Part shown: in pieces, positions 7,743-18,165 of the stretch
Layout: every line of letters starts with the position of its first letter
Position numbering within the stretch: the first letter of the stretch is position 1
Origin: Pelagerythrobacter aerophilus
GTDB lineage: Bacteria; Pseudomonadota; Alphaproteobacteria; Sphingomonadales; Sphingomonadaceae
Direction of reading: 5' to 3'
NCBI RefSeq assembly: GCF_003581645.1
Contig: NZ_QXFK01000014.1
Coordinates: forward strand, 606,926 to 670,925
DNA length: 64,000 nucleotides
Notes under the pieces: generated by a model
The model's input: only the letters and a program-made list of their open reading frames with translations
Told to the model about the DNA's origin: nothing
The model's database searches: none
Program-made: the position numbers and the translations under genes

Positions 7743-10610
7743 ATGAGGACCAGAATACGGGCACACCTGTTCGCATCGACCATGCTCGTTGCAGGAGTCG
7801 CCGTGCCGGCGCATGCACAGACTGCGGAGGACGCACGCACTCAAGCACCGGAGGCGACGGCGAACGAACAACCGGTCATCGTCGTGACCGGCTCGCGCAT
7901 CTCAAACCCAAATCTGGATCAATCGAGCCCCGTCCAGGTGGTCGGGGAATCCGAGATCACCCTTCGGCAAGCAACGAACGCAGAGGAACTCATCGGCGAA
8001 CTCCCCGGCGTTTCTCCAGGCGCCGGCGCGGGCGTCAACAACGGCGGTGCCGGTTTCGCATCGCTCAATCTCCGTGGGGTAGGAACCAATCGCAATCTGG
8101 TTCTGCTCGACGGGACGCGTCTCGTCCCTTCTTCTCTGCTCAGCGAAACCGACCTGAACATCATTCCCGTCGCGCTGGTCGAGAGGGTTGAAATCGTTAC
8201 GGGCGGTGCGTCGTCGGTCTACGGCGCGGATGCGATCGCCGGGGTGGCGAACTTCATCACCAAGAAGGACTTCGCAGGGGCCGAACTCGCAGGAACTCTG
8301 GGTATCAACGAGCGCGGCGACGGTGCACGCTATCGGGCCGACGTCACGCTCGGCGCGAATTTCGATGACGGACGAGGCAATGCCGTGCTCAACGTCGGAT
8401 ACCAGAAGGTCGAACCCGTCCTGCAGGGCGACCGCGACGTTTCGCGGAACACCTATTTCATCAACGGCGAACAGATCGGCTCGGGGACGACCTTTCCGAC
8501 ACGGATCAACGGCCGCATCTACAATCCGGAAACCGACTCTCTGCGCGACTATGTCGGGTCGAGGGACGCCTTCAACTTTGCGCCGGACAACTACTTTCAG
8601 ACGCCGCTCGAGCGCTACAACCTCTTCGGCTCTGCCCGCTACGAGATTGCCGATGCAATCGAGGTGTACGCCAAGGGAATGTTCACCAAGTCCACGGTCC
8701 AGCTCAGCTTGGCGCCGTCGGGCATGTTCGGCGACACCTGGCTTCTGCCGCTGAACAATCCATTCTTGCCCAATGCCGTTCGAACCGAGGTCTGCGCCTC
8801 CAATTCCATTTCCGCCGCAGACTGCGCGGCCGCCGCGGGCGCGACCGATCCGACCGACCCGAACTATCGTGAAGTTGCCACCATCATCAATCGGCGCTTC
8901 GTCGAGCAGGGGCCTCGCATCCGCAATCTTACGACCAACCAGTTTCAGGTCTGGGCAGGTGTGCGCGGCGAGATCACCGACTCGATCGACTTCGACATCT
9001 ATGGTCTCCATGGCGAATCCGACCGCAAGAACAGCAACATCAACTGGGGGCTGAAATCACGAGTCCAGCAAGCGCTGCGGGCGGTCAGCGAAACCGAATG
9101 TGCGGATCCGTCCAACGGCTGCGTGCCCATCAATCTGTTCGGTGACGGAACCGATATCTCGCCGGAGTCGATCGCGTTCTTCAATCAGCCGGCCGGTGCG
9201 ACCATCAGTACCCGGCTTTCGGTGGTGAGCGGAAGCATCTCGGGCGAGATCGGCAACTTCCTCGCCGGCGAAACGCCGATCGGTTACGCACTGGGCGCGG
9301 AGTACAGGAAGTACGGCGCGTCGCAAGTCTCCGACGTTGCTTTCGGCACTCAGGACGAGGTGCTGGGGACTGGCGCCCCCTCGCCCTCGTTCTCGGGCGC
9401 CTACGATGTGAAAGAGGTTTTCGCGGAAGTCATCGTCCCGCTGGTCGAAGATGTCCCCGGTATCCATAGCCTGACGTTCGAAGGCGGTCTGCGCCTGTCC
9501 GATTATTCCAACACCGGTGGGAGCACAACCTGGAAAGCCGGAGGTACCTGGGAACCATTACGCGGATACAAGATCCGCGGAATATTCCAGCACTCCGTTA
9601 GATCACCCAATATCTCCGAACTGTTCACACCGGTGACGACGGGGCTCTCGAACTTGCCCGAGGATCCGTGCGAGGGGACCAATCCCGTCGGCAATCCGGA
9701 ATTGACGGCAATCTGTATCGCCCAGGGCGCGCCCGCGGGCGTAATCGGGAATATCCCGTCCCCCTCGGCCGGACAGATCAATCTTACAAGCGGGGGAAAT
9801 CCGGACCTTGGCGTCGAGACTGCGGATTCCTACACCCTCGGCGTGGTGCTGACCCCGCCACAGATTCCCCGGCTGGCCGTGACCGCAGACTACTACCACA
9901 TCAAGGTCACCGATGCGATTACGCTGCCTACGCCGAACGACATCTTCGGTCCCTGTTTCGAGGAGGGTGACGCCGAAGCTTGCGCCCTGATCCGCCGGAA
10001 CCCCCTGAACGGCTCGCTCAATGGCGGAGGCGATACGCCGGGTCTGATCGCCGTCCTGACCAACCAAGGCACCATAGTAACCTCGGGCGTCGACCTCCGG
10101 ATCAATTACGACGTGCCCATGAGCTTCGGTGGACTGAATTTCGATTTGACGGGCAACTGGACTGAACAGTCCAAATTCCAGGCATCGCCGGTCGGCATCA
10201 ATCGCGAGTGCGTAGGTCAGTACAGCTCGAACTGCGGTTTCTTCGCAGGAGAGATCACGCCGGAACTCAGCTTCAACTTCCGCACAACGGCCCGGATTGA
10301 CGAGGTGGGCGACATTTCGCTGCTTTGGCGCTGGATCGATGGCGTCGATTACGAACGGATCCTGCCGACGGACGGCGTCCATCCCGACTATCTCAGCATT
10401 CCCAGCTACAACTACCTCGACCTGACCTTCCGGACCGAGATAGCCGATACCTTGGGTCTGACGTTCTCGGTACAGAATCTGCTCGACAAGGATCCGCCCA
10501 ACGTCAGCAACTATGTCGGAACCACCGCGCTGAACTCGGGGAATACCTACCCCACCACGTATGACGTTCTCGGCCGGCGCTACAGCATCACTGCCACGAT
10601 GAAGTTCTAG
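7743..10610 (+). CDS. TonB-dependent outer membrane receptor
   Basis: A 955-residue receptor. Residues 1-25 are a signal peptide (ending PAHAQ). A plug domain follows, starting near residue 40 with VIVVTGSRI (TonB box-like) and containing LRGVGTNRNLVLLDG and GGASSVYGADAIAGVANFI. A C-terminal beta-barrel ends in a terminal Phe (ATMKF), as required for BAM recognition. It belongs to the sphingomonad/caulobacter receptor type often linked to peptide or small-organic uptake; the substrate is unknown. The start follows AGGGAGGAACCA. It is followed by a strong terminator, and the convergent LytTR/histidine kinase pair lies beyond it. Confidence 0.92.
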   Translation: MRTRIRAHLFASTMLVAGVAVPAHAQTAEDARTQAPEATANEQPVIVVTGSRISNPNLDQSSPVQVVGESEITLRQATNAEELIGELPGVSPGAGAGVNNGGAGFASLNLRGVGTNRNLVLLDGTRLVPSSLLSETDLNIIPVALVERVEIVTGGASSVYGADAIAGVANFITKKDFAGAELAGTLGINERGDGARYRADVTLGANFDDGRGNAVLNVGYQKVEPVLQGDRDVSRNTYFINGEQIGSGTTFPTRINGRIYNPETDSLRDYVGSRDAFNFAPDNYFQTPLERYNLFGSARYEIADAIEVYAKGMFTKSTVQLSLAPSGMFGDTWLLPLNNPFLPNAVRTEVCASNSISAADCAAAAGATDPTDPNYREVATIINRRFVEQGPRIRNLTTNQFQVWAGVRGEITDSIDFDIYGLHGESDRKNSNINWGLKSRVQQALRAVSETECADPSNGCVPINLFGDGTDISPESIAFFNQPAGATISTRLSVVSGSISGEIGNFLAGETPIGYALGAEYRKYGASQVSDVAFGTQDEVLGTGAPSPSFSGAYDVKEVFAEVIVPLVEDVPGIHSLTFEGGLRLSDYSNTGGSTTWKAGGTWEPLRGYKIRGIFQHSVRSPNISELFTPVTTGLSNLPEDPCEGTNPVGNPELTAICIAQGAPAGVIGNIPSPSAGQINLTSGGNPDLGVETADSYTLGVVLTPPQIPRLAVTADYYHIKVTDAITLPTPNDIFGPCFEEGDAEACALIRRNPLNGSLNGGGDTPGLIAVLTNQGTIVTSGVDLRINYDVPMSFGGLNFDLTGNWTEQSKFQASPVGINRECVGQYSSNCGFFAGEITPELSFNFRTTARIDEVGDISLLWRWIDGVDYERILPTDGVHPDYLSIPSYNYLDLTFRTEIADTLGLTFSVQNLLDKDPPNVSNYVGTTALNSGNTYPTTYDVLGRRYSITATMKF

Positions 10611-10656
10611 CCGGCTGTTTTGCGGAGCGCTGCTCCAAGCGCTTCAGCCGATACTC

Positions 10657-10694
10657 AGCGGATGAAAGCCTTCCATGGTTTTCATCCGCTTTTC
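10657..10694 (+). terminator. Rho-independent terminator of the TonB receptor gene
   Basis: An 11-bp perfect stem (AGCGGATGAAA with TTTCATCCGCT) around a 12-base loop, followed directly by TTTCC, 46 bases after the receptor stop codon and just before the 3' end of the convergent response regulator gene. Confidence 0.7.
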
Positions 10695-10704
10695 CTCGAG
10701 CGTG

Positions 10705-11514
10705 TCAGCTGTCGGACAGAAGGTCGTTTCGTTTGAAGAGCTCGCGAAGCGAGCGGAAATTGACCCGCCCGGCAGCTATTTTCTCGCCGTTCTCCAGGAT
10801 CACTTCCCGGCGCCCCGAAGGCGAACGCCGAACCTCGGTGATCGAAGCCAGGCGGACCAGCGCCGAGCGATGGACGCGCACGAACTGCCCGTCTTCCAAC
10901 TTTGTCTCGAGCGCGCGGATGGACGACCTCACCAGATGCGTCGTCTTGTCGAGGTGAAGCCTCACGTAGTCGTCTTCGCTGCTGATCCAATGGACGTCGG
11001 ACAGCAACACGCGGGTGAAACTGCTGTTCGCACTTCTGACCCAAATGTCGCCGCTCTCCGTATCGTTTTGTTGATCATGCAAAGCCGCGCGCAGATTTTC
11101 GATCACTTCGCGCATTTCCTCGATGCGTGAACCGTCTCTCTCCTCCTCATAGCGGCTCCGCACGCGGGCCAGCGCCTGTTCGAGGCGCCCCGCGTCGATC
11201 GGCTTCAACAGATAGTCGATGGCCGCCTGCTCGAAAGCCCTGACGGCGTAATGATCGAAGGCTGTCACGAATATCACGAACGGGTGGTCCGTTTCCCGGC
11301 GGTCTTCGATTACGTCGAAACCGGTTCCGTCCCGCATTCTGATATCGAGCAGGAGCACATCGGGTGAACTCGCTTCGATAACATCTGCTGCCTCCGCGCA
11401 ACTGGACGCGGCGCCCACGAGTTGCACATCCGGCATATCATCGAGCAGGACCTTCAATCGCCGCAGCGCGAGCGGCTCGTCGTCGACGATGACCACCCGG
11501 AGCGGCATCATCAC
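10705..11514 (-). CDS. LytTR-family response regulator
   Basis: A 269-residue DNA-binding response regulator. The receiver domain (residues 5-120) has acidic residues D11/D12, phospho-acceptor D57 in LLLDIRM, and K104 in YLLKPID. A LytTR DNA-binding domain follows at about residues 160-262 (WVRSANSSFTRVLL, then VRVHRSALV). The start codon overlaps the stop of the upstream histidine kinase gene by 4 bases, so the two form a cognate pair. Targets are unknown; the adjacent TonB receptor is a natural candidate. Confidence 0.92.
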   Translation of the reverse strand: MMMPLRVVIVDDEPLALRRLKVLLDDMPDVQLVGAASSCAEAADVIEASSPDVLLLDIRMRDGTGFDVIEDRRETDHPFVIFVTAFDHYAVRAFEQAAIDYLLKPIDAGRLEQALARVRSRYEEERDGSRIEEMREVIENLRAALHDQQNDTESGDIWVRSANSSFTRVLLSDVHWISSEDDYVRLHLDKTTHLVRSSIRALETKLEDGQFVRVHRSALVRLASITEVRRSPSGRREVILENGEKIAAGRVNFRSLRELFKRNDLLSDS

Positions 11515-12632
11515 AGAAACGTGAGCGGGAACGAGAGCTTCACTTCGAACCCGTCCTCTTTCGTGATGGTGGCCAGCTCCTGCTCGCTGCCAAAGCGCTC
11601 GCGCAACCTGCCTCTGATGTTGTCGAGTCCGATTCCGTGCCCCTCCCCTCGGGGCGCGCGTGCTTCTGTTGCCCCCTTATTCTCGACGCGCAGAACGAGC
11701 CGCCCTGCGTCCGCGCCGGCCACGACCCGCACGACAGTCGGTGGCTTCGATCGGGCCACCCCGTGCTTGATGGCATTCTCTATGATCGGCTGCAGGATCA
11801 GCGCCGGCACCGCGGCATCCCGGAGGCTGTCGGGCAGGTCGATCTGCACTTGCATGTCGGGGTACCGCAATTGCTCGACCGCGAGATAAGTGCGGTGGAA
11901 ATCGAGCTCCCTCCACAATGGCAGATCGGCGATGGGATCCAGGCTTAGCGTCTGCCGGAAATAGGACGACAGCAGACCCAAAGCCTTGTCCCCGTCCTCG
12001 CGCTTGCCCTCCAGCACGAGCGCCGAGATCGAGTTCAAACTGTTGAACAGGAAATGAGGGTTGAGCTGGTTCGACAGCGCCCGGAGCTTCGCTCGATGCG
12101 CATGGATCTGCAGTTCGGCGGCGCGCTGCTGCTCCCCTCGCGCAAGAAAGCTGTACTCTATCGCCAGGTACAGGCCGGACCACGCGATGAAGAACCAGGT
12201 GTAGAGGAGCAACTGGCGAATGGCCGCATTCCAATCCTCCACCACGAACGCCAGCGGCGCCCCGGAGAGCCAGGCGAAACCGAAATAATTAATCCACGCG
12301 AAGATCTCCGCGACGACGGGCGCCGCAATGATCAGCGTCGCGGCCCGCGTCGAGAACCGGCGCGACCGCATCGACTGTAGAAGACGATGCAAGGCATAGC
12401 AGAACCCGATCCCCAGAAGCATCACTGCCGCTCGCATCGCCGCAGCGGGGCCGGGCGCACGGTCCGATCCGAGAAGGCTGAGAAGCGTGAACGCGACGAA
12501 CGTAGAGCCCCACATCGCGAGCGTCAGCCAGATCTTCGCTCTGTTCTCAGCCCGCTGATCGTAGGTTCGCCCACCTCGCGAAGACGGGTCGTCGAGATTT
12601 GGACCAACGTCGAGAATGGGCATGACGTTCAT
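11511..12632 (-). CDS. LytS/YehU-type sensor histidine kinase
   Basis: A 373-residue membrane sensor kinase of the His_kinase family (PF06580 type). Four hydrophobic segments occupy about residues 35-160. A cytoplasmic kinase domain follows, with phospho-acceptor His near residue 193 in LNPHFLFNSLN and an ATPase part with ENAIKHGV (N box) and GHGIGLDNIRGRL (G box). The start is uncertain: I use the ATG at 12632, although an in-frame GTG at 12695 would add 21 residues and neither has a strong ribosome site. The stop overlaps the regulator gene (ATGA). Confidence 0.9.
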   Translation of the reverse strand: MNVMPILDVGPNLDDPSSRGGRTYDQRAENRAKIWLTLAMWGSTFVAFTLLSLLGSDRAPGPAAAMRAAVMLLGIGFCYALHRLLQSMRSRRFSTRAATLIIAAPVVAEIFAWINYFGFAWLSGAPLAFVVEDWNAAIRQLLLYTWFFIAWSGLYLAIEYSFLARGEQQRAAELQIHAHRAKLRALSNQLNPHFLFNSLNSISALVLEGKREDGDKALGLLSSYFRQTLSLDPIADLPLWRELDFHRTYLAVEQLRYPDMQVQIDLPDSLRDAAVPALILQPIIENAIKHGVARSKPPTVVRVVAGADAGRLVLRVENKGATEARAPRGEGHGIGLDNIRGRLRERFGSEQELATITKEDGFEVKLSFPLTFL

Positions 12633-12800
12633 CCCAACAGCTTCGCAGAGCACCGTAGAGCTGTCGATATACGCTTGGCCGCAGAAAAGTGACACTCAGC
12701 GGAGAGGTGCTGCGTGAAAGTGCCAGCGGCAAGTGAGCGCCCGCACAATCCTGCGCGTGCACTCTGCCGCGAGCCTCGATATTTGGAAGCGATTCGCGAG

Positions 12801-12877
12801 TGGTAGCGGAGGAGGGACTTGAACCCCCGACACGCGGATTATGATTCCGCTGCTCTAACCAGCTGAGCTACTCCGCC
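12801..12877 (-). tRNA. tRNA-Met (CAT anticodon)
   Basis: On the minus strand a 77-base cloverleaf can be drawn with encoded CCA. The acceptor is GGCGGAG paired with CTCCGCT, the D-arm GCTC...GAGC, the anticodon stem GCGGA/TCCGC around loop ATCATAA (anticodon CAT), and the T-arm GGGGG-TTCAAGT-CCCTC. The acceptor and overall sequence fit elongator Met better than initiator, since the first acceptor pair is matched. A tRNA-Ile with modified CAT is the alternative. Confidence 0.93.
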
Positions 12878-12967
12878 CCATGGGCACTTTGCCGGCCGCG
12901 CGGCGGTTCGGCAGGCCTCCGCCGGTGCGGAGGCAGGCGGCGCATTTAGGGCGGGCTTGCGAGCCGG

Positions 12968-13498
12968 TCAACCTCGCTTTTTGCCGCGAAATGCCCAGCG
13001 CTTCACGAACTCCCATGGCCCGCCGCGATAACGGTGCAGCGCTAGCCCCGAAAAGGTGAAAGTACGCGGCTCGACCTCCGCGGAGAGCGTGCGCTGGAGG
13101 TCGCGCGCAGCTTGCGGGGATGCCTTGTTCTGGATCGTGATGTGGAGGCGCGGCTCGTGTGCGTCTTGCGAGGTCAGCAGGCCGTGGAACTGCGCCGCGA
13201 GATCGCTGCGCAGCGCCAGCATGTCGGGACTCGTCAGATGGAGGGCGGTACCAGTGCCGAGCGACATAACACCTTCGAGCCGCACTGCGACCGGCGCGTA
13301 CTCCGCGGCAAGCCTCGCAAGGCGATCGCGCACCTCGTCCTCGCTGCCCGGCGGCAGCGCGTGGAACAAGGTGACGTGCGCCTCGAGCATGTTGCGCTCG
13401 GGCGGGTAGTGCGCCGCACGCAATCGCGTGGCCCAACGATGGATATCCGGCGGCAGCTCCGCCGTGACGATCAGCGGCGCTGGTGCCGCCTCCGTCAC
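12968..13498 (-). CDS. 2'-5' RNA ligase family (2H phosphoesterase) protein
   Basis: A 176-residue protein with the two HxT motifs of the 2H phosphoesterase superfamily: HVT at about residues 41-43 and HIT at about 119-121. The family includes ThpR/LigT 2',3'-cyclic phosphodiesterases, and the natural substrate here is unknown. I chose the GTG start at 13498 because it overlaps the mltG stop as GTGA and has a GGAGAG stretch just upstream; a longer reading frame starts at 13531 inside mltG. It is co-oriented and translationally coupled with mltG. Confidence 0.82.
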   Translation of the reverse strand: MTEAAPAPLIVTAELPPDIHRWATRLRAAHYPPERNMLEAHVTLFHALPPGSEDEVRDRLARLAAEYAPVAVRLEGVMSLGTGTALHLTSPDMLALRSDLAAQFHGLLTSQDAHEPRLHITIQNKASPQAARDLQRTLSAEVEPRTFTFSGLALHRYRGGPWEFVKRWAFRGKKRG

Positions 13499-14466
13499 AT
13501 CTCTCCGCGGGCGCGGCGGATCGCGAACCACTTGTCGACCGCTTCCTGATGCGCGGCATAGTCCGAATTGAACACGTGCCCGCCCGTGCCGTCTGCGACC
13601 ATGTAGAGCGCATCGGTCTTTGCCGGATTGAGCACCGCGGCAATGCTCTCACGCCCGGGGTTGGTGATCGGGCCCTTCGGAAGGCCCGCCATTGAATAGG
13701 TGTTGTAGTCGTTGATCGCCGCGATCTCCGACTGGCGGATGCGGCGGCCGAGCGGTTTGCCCTTGGTGATCGGATAGATGATCGTCGGATCCGCCTGAAG
13801 GAACATGCCCTCCTTCACCCGGTTCGAGTAGAGGCCGGCGACCATCCGCCGCTCCTTCGGCAGCGCGGTCTCCTTCTCCACGATCGACGCCAGCGTCACT
13901 GCCTCCTCGATCGTGTCGACGGCGATGTCCGGGCCACGACGAGGCCAGGCCTCGGCGAGGTAGTTACGCATCGCCGCCTGCATCCGCGCGAGCACCGCCG
14001 TGCGCGCCTCGCCGCGTTCGAAGGCGTACGTGTCAGGCAGGACCGAACCCTCTTCCGGCACCGGAATCTCGCCCGTCAGCAGAGGCTCCGCCATGAGCTT
14101 CTCGTAAACGAGGATCGACGGCGTGCCTTCGGGAATGGTGACGAAGCGGCGGATCACCTCGCCGTGCTGGAAGGTGTCGAGGATGCCACCCTGCCCGATC
14201 CCCGCTGGGAGACGGAACTCGCCGGCCTGGATCGGGTCGGAGCTGCCGAGCAGCTTGGCCCGCAGCAGGAAGCCGTCGGCGGAGGTGATCAGCCCCTCGT
14301 CCTCCAGTTTGTGCGCGACGGCGGTCAGCGTCGCGCCCGAAGGGACGATGAAGGCGGTGTCCTTCTCCACTTGCGCGGAGCCGAACGCCAGACTCCCGAA
14401 GATCACGGCCGAAAGCAGCGCCAGGGCGGCAAGCGCCCCGGCGGCCATGCAGCCGCGCCGGCCCAT
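13495..14466 (-). CDS. mltG: Endolytic murein transglycosylase MltG
   Basis: A 323-residue inner membrane enzyme that cuts nascent peptidoglycan strands. It has an N-terminal anchor at about residues 8-30, a LysM-like region (FIVPSGATLTAVAHKL), then the YceG/MltG catalytic domain with Glu at about 197 in SIVEKET. The family signature INDYNTYSMAGLPKGPI occurs near residue 260. The start lies 1 base after the fabF stop, with GAAGG upstream. The fabF-mltG arrangement is common in alphaproteobacteria. Confidence 0.95.
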   Translation of the reverse strand: MGRRGCMAAGALAALALLSAVIFGSLAFGSAQVEKDTAFIVPSGATLTAVAHKLEDEGLITSADGFLLRAKLLGSSDPIQAGEFRLPAGIGQGGILDTFQHGEVIRRFVTIPEGTPSILVYEKLMAEPLLTGEIPVPEEGSVLPDTYAFERGEARTAVLARMQAAMRNYLAEAWPRRGPDIAVDTIEEAVTLASIVEKETALPKERRMVAGLYSNRVKEGMFLQADPTIIYPITKGKPLGRRIRQSEIAAINDYNTYSMAGLPKGPITNPGRESIAAVLNPAKTDALYMVADGTGGHVFNSDYAAHQEAVDKWFAIRRARGEM

Positions 14467-14467
14467 G

Positions 14468-15727
14468 TCAGTCGACCTTCTTCATCACCAGGCTGGCGTT
14501 GGTCCCGCCGAAGCCGAAGCTGTTGTTCAGCACGGCGCGAACCTCGCGCTTCTTCGCTTCATGCGGGACGAGATCGACGCCTTCGGTCCCCTCGTCCGGA
14601 TTGTCGAGATTGAGCGTAGGCGGAACGATCTGGTCGCGCATCGCGAGGATGCAGAAGATGCTCTCCACCGCACCTGCACCGCCCAGCAGGTGCCCGATGG
14701 CGGATTTGGTGCTGCTCATCGATGCGCCGCTCAGATCGTCGCCGAGCACGCGCTTGACCGCCGCGAGTTCGATCGTGTCGGCCATCGTCGAGGTGCCGTG
14801 CGCATTGACGTAGTCGATGTCAGAAGGCTCGAGCCCGGACTTCCGGATGGCCATCCGCATGGCGAGTTCGGCACCCTTGCCTTCCGGATGCGGCGCGGTG
14901 ACGTGGTAGGCGTCGCCCGAGAGACCGTAGCCAACCACTTCGGCATAGATCTTCGCGCCGCGGGCCTTGGCATGCTCGTATTCCTCGAGCACGAGCACGC
15001 CGGCGCCTTCGCCCATGACGAAACCGTCGCGGTCCTTGTCGTAGGGGCGGCTTGCCTCGGTCGGGCGATCGTTCATGCTCATGTTGAGCGCGCGCGCCTG
15101 TGCGAAACCGGCGACGCCCAACGGGTTGATCGTTCCTTCCGCACCGCCTGCGAGCATGACGTCGGCATCGCCGTCGCGGATCATCCGCGCGGCATCGCCG
15201 ATCGAGTGTGCGCCGGTGGAACAGGCAGTCACGACCGCGTGATTCGGGCCCATCAGGCCGTACTTGATCGAGACCTGTCCGGAGATGAGGTTGATCAGCC
15301 GTCCATGGACGAAGTGCGGGCTCACGCGGCCCGGGCCGCGCTCGTGCAGGACGATCGATTCGCTTTCGATCCCCGGCAGACCACCGATGCCCGAACCGAT
15401 CGAGACGCCGGTGCGCTCTTTCAGAGCGTCGTCCATCTCCGCGAGGCCAGCATCCTCGAGCGCCTGTCCGGCCGCGTCGATGCCATAGACGATGAACGGG
15501 TCGACCTGCCGCTGGACCTTGTGGTCAACGCGCTTGTCGGGGTCGAAACCCCATTCGTGATCCTTCGCCTTTACCTCGCAGGCGATGGTGCACTTCTGGT
15601 TGCTCGCGTCGAAACGGGTGATCTGCCCCGCCCCGCTCTTGCCGGCGATGAGGTTCTTCCACGTCGTCTCGACATCGCCACCCAGCGGGGTGACGAGACC
15701 CAGACCGGTTACGACCACACGGCGCAT
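14468..15727 (-). CDS. fabF: Beta-ketoacyl-ACP synthase II (FabF)
   Basis: A 419-residue condensing enzyme of fatty acid elongation. The Cys-His-His triad is visible: C169 (VVTACSTG), H309 (NAHGTST) and H345 (SAIGHLLGG). Length and start MRRVVVTGLGLVTPLG match the family. GGAGA lies 6 bases before the ATG. It lies downstream of acpP, with a hairpin between them that could attenuate read-through, and upstream of mltG. Confidence 0.97.
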   Translation of the reverse strand: MRRVVVTGLGLVTPLGGDVETTWKNLIAGKSGAGQITRFDASNQKCTIACEVKAKDHEWGFDPDKRVDHKVQRQVDPFIVYGIDAAGQALEDAGLAEMDDALKERTGVSIGSGIGGLPGIESESIVLHERGPGRVSPHFVHGRLINLISGQVSIKYGLMGPNHAVVTACSTGAHSIGDAARMIRDGDADVMLAGGAEGTINPLGVAGFAQARALNMSMNDRPTEASRPYDKDRDGFVMGEGAGVLVLEEYEHAKARGAKIYAEVVGYGLSGDAYHVTAPHPEGKGAELAMRMAIRKSGLEPSDIDYVNAHGTSTMADTIELAAVKRVLGDDLSGASMSSTKSAIGHLLGGAGAVESIFCILAMRDQIVPPTLNLDNPDEGTEGVDLVPHEAKKREVRAVLNNSFGFGGTNASLVMKKVD

Positions 15728-15749
15728 GCAATTCTCCGATTTACGTCTT

Positions 15750-15790
15750 CCAGAAAGAACAACAGGCTCAACCCGTTAGGGCTGAGCCTG
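15750..15790 (-). terminator. Hairpin between acpP and fabF, possible attenuator
   Basis: The arms CAGGCTCA and TGAGCCTG (15763-15790) form an 8-bp stem extended inward by CCC/GGG across one mismatch. On the minus strand it is followed by TTGTTCTTT. It lies 87 bases after the acpP stop and 36 bases before the fabF start, so it may end most acpP transcripts while letting some continue. Confidence 0.55.
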
Positions 15791-15876
15791 CATATCCCTG
15801 CGCAAACAGGGATCGGGCCTCTCCCTCGCCGCTTTCGCCAATACAAGCTCAAGCGAACGGGAAAAGCGCGAAAAGC

Positions 15877-16113
15877 CTAGCCCTTGTGTTCTTCGATGTA
15901 CTTCGTGGCGTCACCGACGGTGGTGATCTTCTCGGCCGCATCGTCAGGAATCTCGACGCCGAATTCTTCCTCGAAAGCCATCACCAGCTCGACGATGTCG
16001 AGGCTGTCGGCGCCGAGATCGTCGATGAAGCTCGCATCCTGGGTCACCTTGTCGGCTTCGACGCCCAGATGCTCGACAACGATCTTCTGCACGCGGTCGG
16101 CGGTATCGCTCAT
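15877..16113 (-). CDS. acpP: Acyl carrier protein
   Basis: A 78-residue acidic protein carrying growing acyl chains on a 4'-phosphopantetheine attached to Ser37 in the GADSLD motif. Length and the helix pattern ([18 protein letters not shown]) are standard. AGAGGG lies about 6 bases before the ATG. It is the first gene of the acpP-fabF-mltG cluster. Confidence 0.97.
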   Translation of the reverse strand: MSDTADRVQKIVVEHLGVEADKVTQDASFIDDLGADSLDIVELVMAFEEEFGVEIPDDAAEKITTVGDATKYIEEHKG

Positions 16114-16188
16114 ACTATGCCCTCTGTGTATTGGGGTTAAATGTTGCTTTCGCCCTAATGAACGGCGAACGCGCTGGCAAGTGCCCGC

Positions 16189-18009
<1,821 letters not shown>

Positions 18010-18165
18010 CTAAAATCTTTCCATTTTCGGAGCTATGGCGCTAAGGGCGCGCCACCGAAGGCGCACCGCGCATGTCGCGCGCGCTAACAGGGCAAGCACG
18101 GTGCTTTGTCAAGGCACCGGGCACCCCCGAGCGGCGGTACTCCGCCCCACGATAGAAAAGATAGA

